A stretch of 64,000 bases of DNA from positions 671,058 through 735,057 of the forward strand of contig NZ_RQWN01000003.1 of assembly GCF_003977755.1 (NCBI RefSeq), given 5' to 3'. The DNA is from Haloterrigena salifodinae. GTDB taxonomy: Archaea; Halobacteriota; Halobacteria; Halobacteriales; Natrialbaceae. A program made the position numbers and the translations under genes. The notes under the pieces were generated by a model. That model searched no databases. It saw only the letters and a list, made by a program, of their open reading frames with translations, and was not told the DNA's origin. Shown here piece after piece: positions 57,872 to 64,000 of this stretch (its first letter is position 1; each line of letters begins with the position of its first letter).

Positions 57872-59572
57872 ATGGTCAGGGAATTCGAGCTACCGGACGT
57901 CGGCGAAGGGGTCGCGGAGGGCGAACTGGTCTCGTGGCTAGTTGAGGAAGGCGAGACGGTCTCGGAGGACCAGCCGGTCGCGGAGGTCGAGACCGACAAG
58001 GCCCTCGTGGAGGTCCCTGCGCCGGTAAACGGCACGGTCCGCGAGTTACACGTCGAGGAAGGCGAGGTCGTCCCCGTCGGGACGGTAATCATCTCGTTCA
58101 ACGTGGAAGGCGAAGAGGCAGCGCAGACAACTGGCGAGGAACAGGAGCGGGCTAGCGAACCCGAAGGCGTAGACGCGCCCGAGGAGGCGACCGTGGCCGG
58201 GAGCGAAACTGGGGCCGAAGCCAACGAAACCGCTGGCAGCCCCGAAGCGCTCGGCGCCGACGCCGAGGAGACCGCAACGCCACAGGATCGCGTCTTCGCA
58301 CCACCGCGTGTGCGACGCATGGCCCGCGAGGAGGGGATCGATCTCTTGAGTCTCGAGGGCAGCGGCCCCGGTGGCCGGATCACCGCGGCCGACGTGCAGG
58401 CCGCCGCGAGCGGCGGTCCCGTAGGCGGCGGAACGCAGCGCCAGGAGTCAACGGAGACGGCGGCCGAATCAGCCGCGACGACCGGCGACTCGAGCGAGAC
58501 TGGTGCCGCTGCAGTCGAAACGGAGGGCCGGACCGAACCCGGATCCGGGGCTGAGGCCGGAGCCGAGACCGGAACTGGAGCCGCGAGTACCAGCGAATCG
58601 ACGACTCCGACAACCGACCTCGAGTCCGCGGACCGCGAGAAGACGCTCGCCGCGCCCGCGACCCGGCGGATCGCTCGAGAGAAGGGTATCGATATCAACG
58701 CCGTTCCCACCGACGAGCAGCGAGAGGGCGAGGCGTTCGTCACGCCCGAAGCGGTCCGGGAGTACGCCGAGGCCCAGCAGCGGGCCCAGGAGGCCGACCG
58801 GGAGGCGGTCGAAGCGGGTGAACCGGTCGGAGCGAAGGGAACTGACTTCGCCGAGGGCGAGCGCGAACGCCGAGAGCCGTTCAGGGGCGTGCGCAAGCGA
58901 ATCGCCGAGGCGATGGTCGAGTCGAAGTACAGCGCGCCCCACGTCACCCACCACGACGAGGTCGACGTCACCGAACTCGTCGAGGCGCGCGAGGAGCTCA
59001 AACCCCGCGCCGAGGAGCGGGGCATTCGGCTGACCTACATGCCCTTCATCATGAAGGCGGTCGTCGCGGCGCTACAGGAGTACCCCGAGATGAACGCGGT
59101 CATCGACGAGGAGAGCGACGAGATCGTCTACCGCGACTACTACAACGTCGGGGTCGCCACCGCGACCGACGTCGGCCTAATGGTACCGGTCGTCGAGAAC
59201 GCCGACGAGAAGGGGCTCCTGCAGCTCTCCTCGGAGATGAACGAACTCGTCCAGAAGGCCCGCGAGCGGTCGATCAGCCCCGGCGAACTGCGGGGTTCGA
59301 CGTTCACGATCACCAACGTCGGCGCCATTGGCGGCGAGTACGCCACGCCGATCATCAACTACCCCGAGGCGGGCATCCTCGCGATCGGCGCGATCAAGCG
59401 CAAACCGCGCGTGATGACCGACGAGAACGGGAACGAATCGATCGAACCGCGATCTATGCTGACCCTCTCGCTGTCGTTCGATCATCGCCTGATCGACGGC
59501 GCGATCGCCGCGCAGTTCACCAACGCCGTCATGGAGTACCTCGAGAACCCCAGCCTACTATTGCTCGAGTGA
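57872..59572 (+). CDS. pdhC: 2-oxoacid dehydrogenase E2 acyltransferase
   Basis: A 566-residue core subunit. In order: lipoyl domain (residues 1-80) with the lipoylated Lys43 in VETDKALVEV; an acidic linker; a first peripheral-subunit-binding domain (about 141-180: PPRVRRMAREEGIDL ... GPGGRITAADV); a long Thr/Ala/Glu/Gly linker; a second, degenerate one (about 258-300: APATRRIAREKGIDI ... TPEAVREYAE); and the catalytic domain (about 330 on) with TYMPFIMKAVVAAL and the active-site SLSFDHRLIDG. Two binding domains are unusual in an E2. It begins 1 base after pdhB. LipA upstream would supply the lipoyl sulfur. Confidence 0.96.
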   Translation: MVREFELPDVGEGVAEGELVSWLVEEGETVSEDQPVAEVETDKALVEVPAPVNGTVRELHVEEGEVVPVGTVIISFNVEGEEAAQTTGEEQERASEPEGVDAPEEATVAGSETGAEANETAGSPEALGADAEETATPQDRVFAPPRVRRMAREEGIDLLSLEGSGPGGRITAADVQAAASGGPVGGGTQRQESTETAAESAATTGDSSETGAAAVETEGRTEPGSGAEAGAETGTGAASTSESTTPTTDLESADREKTLAAPATRRIAREKGIDINAVPTDEQREGEAFVTPEAVREYAEAQQRAQEADREAVEAGEPVGAKGTDFAEGERERREPFRGVRKRIAEAMVESKYSAPHVTHHDEVDVTELVEAREELKPRAEERGIRLTYMPFIMKAVVAALQEYPEMNAVIDEESDEIVYRDYYNVGVATATDVGLMVPVVENADEKGLLQLSSEMNELVQKARERSISPGELRGSTFTITNVGAIGGEYATPIINYPEAGILAIGAIKRKPRVMTDENGNESIEPRSMLTLSLSFDHRLIDGAIAAQFTNAVMEYLENPSLLLLE

Positions 59573-59624
59573 GCGTAGACGGACCCACGACTCGTCGTCA
59601 CCACCGATTTACGATTCACCAATC

Positions 59625-59690
59625 ATGTACGCCGAACCACCGCACACACGAGACGCGCCGAACGCCCACACCGAGGAGGGAGCGAACTGA
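59625..59690 (+). other. 21-codon ORF overlapping the lpdA start
   Basis: ATG at 59625 encodes MYAEPPHTRDAPNAHTEEGAN and stops at TGA 59688-59690, sharing one base with the lpdA ATG (TGATG). A GGAGGGAG stretch at 59674-59681 within the ORF is a good Shine-Dalgarno for lpdA. It may couple E3 translation to the upstream genes. Confidence 0.35.
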
Positions 59691-61174
59691 TGGTCGTCGG
59701 AGACGTCACCACCGGAACGGACGTCCTGATCGTCGGCGCCGGGCCCGCGGGTTACGTGGCCGCGATCCGGGCCGGACAGCTCGATCTGGACGTCACGCTC
59801 GTCGAGAAGGAGGCCTACGGCGGGACCTGTCTGAACCACGGCTGCATCCCGTCGAAGGCGCTGATCACGGCGACCGACGTCGCCCACGACGCCCGCAACG
59901 CCGAGGAAATGGGGATCCACGCCGACCCCGCGATCGACCTCGCGGGGATGGTCGACTGGAAAGACGGCGTCGTCGACCAGCTCACCAGCGGCGTCGAGAA
60001 GCTCTGTAAGGCCAACCAAGTAAACCTGCTCGAGGGAACCGCCACCTTCACCGACGAGCACACCGCCCGTGTCTCCCACAGCGGCGAGGGGCAGGGCTCG
60101 GAGACCCTCGAGTTCGAACACGCCGTCGTTGCGACCGGCTCGCGACCGATCGAGATCCCTAACTTCGAGTTCGGAGACGAACCCGTCTTGAACTCCCGAC
60201 AGGCGCTTGCGCTCGACTCCGTTCCCGACTCGCTGGTCGTGGTTGGCGCCGGCTACATTGGGATGGAACTGGCCAGCGTCTTCGCCAAACTGGGCACCGA
60301 CGTGACGGTTATCGAGATGCTCGACTCGATCCTTCCGGGCTACGACGACGACCTGAAACGGCCCGTCAAGAAGCGGGCGAACGACCTCGGCATCGAGTTC
60401 GAGTTCGGCTACACGGCCTCGGAGTGGCACGACCGCGACGACGGCGAGGGGATTCGAGTCGTCGCCGAACCGGCCGCCGACGCAGCGGCGGACGGGGGCA
60501 GCGCGGAGGCCGTCGAAGACGAGGCCGAAGCCGAGGAGACGCTCGAGCTCGACGCCGAAAAAGTGCTGGTCGCTGTCGGTCGCGAACCCGTCTCCGATAC
60601 GCTCGACCTCGAGGCCGCGGGCGTCGAGACGAACGACCGCGGCTTCATCGAAACCGATTCGCGCGCACGCACGAACGTCGACCACGTCTTCGCCGTCGGC
60701 GACGTCGCCGGTGAGCCGATGCTCGCCCACAAGGGCAGCGCGGAAGGGCAGGTCGCCGCCGAGGTTATCGCCGGCGAGCCCGCGGCGATCGACTACCAGG
60801 CTATGCCTGCGGTCGTCTTCACCGACCCGGAGATCGCAACTGTCGGGATGACCGAATCCGAGGCTGAGGAGAACGGGTTCGATACCGTCGTCGGCCAGTT
60901 CCCGTTCCGGGCCAGCGGCCGCGCGCTGACGACCGGCGAGTCCGACGGGTTCGTCAAGGTCGTCGCCGAGGAATCCGACGGCTACGTGCTCGGTGCCAGC
61001 ATCGTCGGTCCCGAAGCCTCCGAACTGATCGCGGAACTCGGGCTGGCGATCGAGCTGGGCGCGACCCTCGAGGACGTCGCGTCGACGGTCCACGCCCACC
61101 CGACGCTTTCAGAGTCGGTGATGGAGGCCGCCGAGAACGCGCTCGGCCACGCGATCCACACGCTGAACCGATAA
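59690..61174 (+). CDS. lpdA: Dihydrolipoyl dehydrogenase (E3)
   Basis: A 494-residue flavoprotein that reoxidises the lipoyl group of E2 with NAD+. It has the FAD motif VLIVGAGPAGYVAAIRAG (12-29), the redox pair GGTCLNHGCIPSK (Cys47, Cys52), the NAD motif VVVGAGYIGMELASVFAKLG, VFAVGDVAGEPMLAHKG, and the C-terminal His-Glu pair HAHPTLSESVMEAAENAL. An acidic insert (DAAADGGSAEAVEDEAEAEE) lies in the middle, a salt-adaptation feature. It is the last gene of the operon, after a 117-base gap that holds a short ORF. Confidence 0.97.
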   Translation: MVVGDVTTGTDVLIVGAGPAGYVAAIRAGQLDLDVTLVEKEAYGGTCLNHGCIPSKALITATDVAHDARNAEEMGIHADPAIDLAGMVDWKDGVVDQLTSGVEKLCKANQVNLLEGTATFTDEHTARVSHSGEGQGSETLEFEHAVVATGSRPIEIPNFEFGDEPVLNSRQALALDSVPDSLVVVGAGYIGMELASVFAKLGTDVTVIEMLDSILPGYDDDLKRPVKKRANDLGIEFEFGYTASEWHDRDDGEGIRVVAEPAADAAADGGSAEAVEDEAEAEETLELDAEKVLVAVGREPVSDTLDLEAAGVETNDRGFIETDSRARTNVDHVFAVGDVAGEPMLAHKGSAEGQVAAEVIAGEPAAIDYQAMPAVVFTDPEIATVGMTESEAEENGFDTVVGQFPFRASGRALTTGESDGFVKVVAEESDGYVLGASIVGPEASELIAELGLAIELGATLEDVASTVHAHPTLSESVMEAAENALGHAIHTLNR

Positions 61175-61315
61175 GCGGCGTATTCCGCCCGTAGCCGCTG
61201 TTTTCCGAGCGGGGAACGCGCCATCGATTATCGCTGATTCTCCTCGAGCAGGAATATCTCTCTCGGGGTGGGAATTACCTCTGCACCCTTCATTAGAGGG
61301 GGCTTCTCTTCGAAT

Positions 61316-62599
61316 ATGAACACACCCCCCATCGCGAACTCCGCTTTCCGACGCCGAACCGTCCTCTCGATGGCTGGTGCGGGTGCGCTCGGCGCCCTCG
61401 CTGGCTGTCTCTCGGGCCTCTCGAGCGACGACACCACGGCGACCGAACCGGACAACGAGTCCGACGCCGACGAAGACAGGAAACCGCTGACTAACTACGA
61501 GTACACTGAACCGCCGCAGATCGTCGACCTTGCCGAGCAGGACCACAAGTCGACGCTGCGGACCGTCTCCGCCCGCTATCAGCTCGTGAGTGACGAAGCC
61601 AAGGGCGGGCCGGTCGAACTCCCCGAGGTGTGGGCCTGGCAGGCCGACGACCTCGCACCCAGCGTGCCGGGACCGATCTACCGCATGCAGGAGGGCGAGA
61701 TGTTCGAACTCACGTTCGAAAACGATCACGACTACCCGCACACCGTCCACGTCCACGCGGTTGGAAAGGCCTGGAAAGACGACGGCGCGCCCGTGACCAC
61801 GCAGACGCAGGTCAACCCCGGCAACAGCAAGACGTACGTCCTCGAGGGCGACGTTCCCGGGACGCACTTCTATCACTGCCACGTGCAGACGCACAACCAC
61901 CTCGATATGGGGATGTACGGCATCATCCGCGTCGATCCCGAGGGGTACGAGGCGCCCGACAGGGAGTACTTCCTCACGCTCCGGGAGTGGGACAGCCGAC
62001 TCCACGAACAGACGGCCGGCGGCGACGCCGAGTACGACGTCGGCGACCGTCAGCCGAACTTCTACACGGTCAACGGGCGAAGCGCGCCGACGACGTTCCA
62101 CCCCGAACTCAGCTCGCCACTGATCATGTCCGAAGGCGAGACGGTCCGTATCCACGTCGTCAACGCGGGCTACGAGACCCACGCGTTCCACACGCACGGC
62201 CACCGCTTTACTGTCGTCGAGGAGGAGGGCAGTCAAACCCCCGAGGCGGCCCGATACGAGCAGGACGTCGTTCCGATCGCGCCCGCCTAGCGACTCACCC
62301 TCGAGTTCGAGGCCGACGCGGACCCCGGACTCTACCCGGTCCACTGTCACAAGGTCGACCACGTCACGACCGACGGTCGCTACCCCGGCGGGATGGCGAC
62401 CGCGATCGTCTACGAAGAAGCGATGGTCACCGAGGAGTTCGCCGAGGTGATGGATGACGCCGGATACGAGGGCGAATTGATTCGTTCGCAAGCGGCTCTC
62501 CGGTGGGTCACTGCACGTACAGCGAGTACGCGATCACGAGAAAGCCGGCGAGAACGAGGAGACTCTCGAGTAAGATTCCCGTCGCGAGCCGAACGCTGA
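61316..62599 (+). pseudogene. Multicopper oxidase gene interrupted by an in-frame TAG
   Basis: The frame starts with a Tat lipoprotein signal (RRRTVLSMAGAGALGALAGC) and encodes copper-binding segments HTVHVHAVGKAWKDD, THFYHCHVQTHNHLDMGMYG and ETHAFHTHGHRF. A TAG at 62288-62290 ends it after DVVPIAPA. In the same frame the sequence continues as RLTLEFEADADPGLYPVHCHKVDHVTTDGRYPGG and on through TEEFAEVM, which includes the last copper ligands (HCH ... H). Family members have an ordinary residue, likely Gln (CAG), at the stop. After about 62480 the frame reads into unrelated sequence to a stop at 62597-62599. The product made would lack part of the copper site. Confidence 0.8.
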
Positions 62600-62801
62600 G
62601 AAGTTCATAGAGCATTCCCGCGAGGACGAGTCCGAGCGTCACGAGTCCGAACCCGGCGGCGAGAAGACCGAGCGGACGCTGCCGCGTCCGCCGATAGGCC
62701 TTGAACGCGACGTACGTGATAACTCCGCCGACAACCAAGACGAGCGTCTTGACGACCGCGAGTGCGAGCGCGATTTCGGTGACGCCGGTGTACGGACTCA
62801 T
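62508..62801 (-). CDS. DUF7521-like membrane protein
   Basis: A 97-residue protein with three membrane segments (ALALAVVKTLVLVVGGVITYVAFKAYRRT, LGLLAAGFGLVTLGLVLAGMLYELL, ILLESLLVLAGFLVIAYSLYVQ). The pattern KTLVLVVGGVITYVAFKAYRRTRQRPL is the haloarchaeal DUF7521 start. Its ATG overlaps the HTH gene stop (ATGA at 62798-62801), so the two form an operon. Its 3' end overlaps the decayed end of the multicopper oxidase frame on the other strand. Confidence 0.82.
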   Translation of the reverse strand: MSPYTGVTEIALALAVVKTLVLVVGGVITYVAFKAYRRTRQRPLGLLAAGFGLVTLGLVLAGMLYELLSVRLATGILLESLLVLAGFLVIAYSLYVQ

Positions 62802-63175
62802 GTTTCCTTTCGCACCTCCGACCACAGTTCCGCGAGGCGTTCGTCTGCCGTCCGGGCCGGACGCTCGATCTGGACCGCCAGCGACCGATCCTCGTCTAAC
62901 GTGATCGTGATCTCGTCGAACGCGATCGCGTACTTGCTCGCGTGGTGACCGTCCTGGCGGATCTCGGTCGACTCCTCGAGCAGCGTCGAGTCGGTCAGCA
63001 CTTCCAGCTTCCGATACAGCGTTGACTGAGGGATCTCACACCGCTTCGTGAGCTCAGAGGCCGTCATCGGTTCCTCGAGATTCCGGATAATCTCGCGGCA
63101 GTCGGGATCGTCCAGCGCGGAGCAGATCTCCTCTGCGGACGGCGTCGACTCCGAAGCGATCGGGTCCCGGACCAT
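62798..63175 (-). CDS. Winged-helix regulator (ArsR-like fold)
   Basis: A 125-residue protein. SAEEICSALDDPDCREIIRNLEEPMTASELTKRCEIPQSTLYRKLEVLTDSTLLEESTEI is a winged helix with the recognition helix in SELTKRC-PQSTLYRKLEVL. Then comes SKYAIAFDEITITLDEDRSLAVQIERPARTADERLAELWSEVRKET. This haloarchaeal HTH plus DUF7521 pair is often near copper or respiratory genes; here it faces the multicopper oxidase. A GATAAACC box lies about 30 bases before the ATG. Confidence 0.88.
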   Translation of the reverse strand: MVRDPIASESTPSAEEICSALDDPDCREIIRNLEEPMTASELTKRCEIPQSTLYRKLEVLTDSTLLEESTEIRQDGHHASKYAIAFDEITITLDEDRSLAVQIERPARTADERLAELWSEVRKET

Positions 63176-63530
63176 TCGTATACCCGTTACGACGCACGTG
63201 GTTTATCGGCATCGATGCGCGTCCCCGCTTGCAGCGTCCAATGCGTGGCTCCCGATGCGGGTCGGTCGCTCGGAGACGACCTCACTCGCGTCTCGAGCCG
63301 AGGTCCATCGCGACACCTTCTTGCGCGTGCACGCTCGAGTACGGACACGCGGGTCTCATTCGGTCCGACCGCGTCTGCGAGGACGGGATGACCGACCGAC
63401 CTCCGCCCGCGTGATATTCTGGCGGGATCGTCGATTGTCGGAGCTCGCGTTCCAGAACAACGTGCGTTTATACCTGTTGCTATCGCGATTGAATGATGGA
63501 AAATCGTGGCACGGTAGCGGGTTCCGAACC
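63176..63530. other. Spacer upstream of the rRNA promoter array
   Basis: No supported gene in this stretch. It contains the promoter of the winged-helix gene at its left end and an isolated TTTATA box (63467-63472) that could be a further upstream promoter for the rRNA operon. Short open frames here are basic and lack motifs. Confidence 0.4.
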
Positions 63531-63538
63531 GTCTCCAG

Positions 63539-63564
63539 TTCGACGGCCTTATATAGTAACCCGG
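63539..63564 (+). promoter_or_regulatory. rRNA-type promoter copy P1
   Basis: TTCGACGGCCTTATATAGTA, then ACCCGG. This follows the haloarchaeal rRNA promoter pattern T(C/T)CG(A/G)(C/T)G--CTTA(T/A), with a TATA core. Confidence 0.6.
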
Positions 63565-63673
63565 ACTTTCATACTAATGCGAACGACGTGGCGCACATCG
63601 CCACGTCCCCTCCGGCCGCGTTCCGGCACGGAGGTAGGCACTGCATCCACCCCGTACGCGACCGTCGGACCGA

Positions 63674-63697
63674 TCCGATGGTCTTATCCGTATCAGG
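63674..63697 (+). promoter_or_regulatory. rRNA-type promoter copy P2
   Basis: TCCGATGGTCTTATCCGTAT, then CAGG, 135 bases after P1 and with the same box arrangement. Confidence 0.65.
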
Positions 63698-63745
63698 GCA
63701 TTCCGAACGTGATGTGCTCGTGGCCGGTGCAGTCGGCTACGACGA

Positions 63746-63769
63746 TCCGGTGCCTTATACGCAATCGGG
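63746..63769 (+). promoter_or_regulatory. rRNA-type promoter copy P3
   Basis: TCCGGTGCCTTATACGCAAT, then CGGG, 72 bases after P2. Confidence 0.65.
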
Positions 63770-63823
63770 CACTCAGATTGGATCGCAACCATCCCGCCGG
63801 ATGCGGATTCTGGCGAGGAGCGA

Positions 63824-63849
63824 TCCGACGCCCTTAAGTGTATACGGGG
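63824..63849 (+). promoter_or_regulatory. rRNA-type promoter copy P4
   Basis: TCCGACGCCCTTAAGTGTAT, then ACGGGG, 78 bases after P3. This copy is the closest to the known haloarchaeal rRNA promoter consensus. Confidence 0.72.
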
Positions 63850-63880
63850 ATTCGGATGGATTGCAAAGAACATGTGATCG

Positions 63881-63903
63881 ACGGGGCGTTCAACCCGCCC
63901 CGT
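63881..63903 (+). other. Hairpin between rRNA promoters P4 and P5
   Basis: ACGGGGC pairs with GCCCCGT around a 9-base loop (GTTCAACCC). It lies in the transcript that would start at P4 or earlier. It could be a pause or processing site. Confidence 0.4.
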
Positions 63904-63921
63904 CATCTCGGGCCACTCGAG

Positions 63922-63945
63922 TCCGAAGGGGTTAAGTACCCTTCG
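63922..63945 (+). promoter_or_regulatory. rRNA-type promoter copy P5
   Basis: TCCGAAGGGGTTAAGTACCC, then TTCG, 98 bases after P4 and the last copy before the leader. A shortened echo of the upstream half (TCCGAAGGAGATGAGG) follows at 63961. Confidence 0.68.
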
Positions 63946-63949
63946 TGGC

Positions 63950-64000
63950 TTACGAGTAGGTCCGAAGGAGATGAGGATTCCACCCCTGCGGTCCGCCGTA
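63950..64000 (+). other. Start of rRNA operon leader (partial)
   Basis: GATGAGGATTCCACCCCTGC followed by GGTCCGCCGTA is, from memory of haloarchaeal rrn loci, the leader that precedes the 16S rRNA processing stem. The 16S gene itself is not in the window; it should begin within a few hundred bases to the right. Confidence 0.5.

Noticed and set aside
62288..62290. TAG decoded as pyrrolysine or another amino acid
   Set aside because: Pyrrolysine use is not a general feature of haloarchaea, the codon sits where an ordinary residue is expected, and the frame shows a second lesion further on.
61109..62491. A 460-codon minus-strand frame opposite the multicopper oxidase
   Set aside because: It is an antisense shadow. 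The plus-strand frame has copper motifs and a Tat signal.
1..64000. tRNA genes, insertion sequences and integrase genes
   Set aside because: I looked through the non-coding stretches for cloverleaf consensus pieces (GGTTCGA-type T arms) and through the proteins for transposase motifs, and found none that hold up by eye. A tRNAscan run would settle the tRNA part.

Overview
This window is a stretch of chromosome from a halophilic archaeon (class Halobacteria). The evidence is high GC with G/C-rich third codon positions, strongly acidic proteins, many Tat-type lipoprotein signals (twin Arg followed by a lipobox Cys), and TATA-like boxes about 25-30 bases before start codons (leaderless transcripts). 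Archaeal information-processing genes are present: Orc1/Cdc6, tRNA splicing endonuclease, a SUI1/eIF1-family factor, MC1 chromatin protein and a tubulin/FtsZ-like GTPase. The content fits the Natrialba/Natrinema/Haloterrigena side of the class, but that placement is inference. I see no insertion sequence, integrase, tRNA gene or CRISPR array. The gene content is mostly core chromosome, with a few accessory-looking patches near 12.9-13.3 kb and 34.6-36.1 kb.

Layout. 0-5 kb: end of an NhaC-like antiporter; a selenium-binding-protein/methanethiol-oxidase-family gene bracketed by two paralogous plant-type [2Fe-2S] ferredoxins; an NAD-dependent DNA ligase. 5-13 kb: ArsA/Get3-family ATPase, an ABC-2 export pair, UvrC, lipoproteins, a SUI1-family factor and a GNAT acetyltransferase. 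13.5-22.7 kb: a saccharopine-dehydrogenase-like enzyme, Orc1/Cdc6, a MutS-family ATPase with an HhH start, a SagB/nitroreductase-like protein, a DUF368 membrane protein and small proteins. 22.8-29.5 kb: HemL, a GATase-like protein, a NarK-like MFS carrier with palindromes at its promoter, MC1, an AbrB-like protein and a large repeat-built beta-helix lipoprotein. 29.5-41 kb: pheST, an acidic protein of unknown function, an M48 protease with an unlisted 50-residue membrane protein, TrpRS, Ogt, a non-canonical FtsZ/tubulin homologue and EndA. 41-52.6 kb: a zinc-ribbon protein with a NucS-like start, secreted and membrane regulators, a thioredoxin-like lipoprotein, a stand-alone Lrp ligand domain, DJ-1/PfpI, HAD, a Ski2/Brr2-like helicase preceded by a frameshifted membrane gene, and PH-domain and DUF2071 proteins. 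52.6-61.2 kb: lipoyl synthase, an HTTM protein and a four-gene 2-oxoacid dehydrogenase operon (E1a, E1b, E2, E3). 61.3-63.2 kb: a multicopper oxidase interrupted by one in-frame TAG, facing an HTH/membrane-protein pair. 63.5-64 kb: a tandem array of rRNA-type promoters and the start of an rRNA leader; 16S rRNA should begin just past the right edge.

How the parts fit. LipA makes the cofactor used on the E2 subunit encoded 5 kb away. LigA, UvrC, Ogt, the MutS-family protein, the Ski2-like helicase and the NucS-like protein give the window an unusual concentration of DNA-repair functions. PheST, TrpRS, EndA, the SUI1-family factor and the rRNA promoters are translation functions.

The signals I consider most worth checking are: the premature TAG in the multicopper oxidase; the frameshift before the helicase; the five-copy rRNA promoter array; short ORFs that overlap the starts of pdhA, hemL, lpdA and the DUF368 gene; the ferredoxin-SBP56-ferredoxin cluster; the E2 with two subunit-binding domains; and the three-fold super-repeat in the beta-helix lipoprotein.
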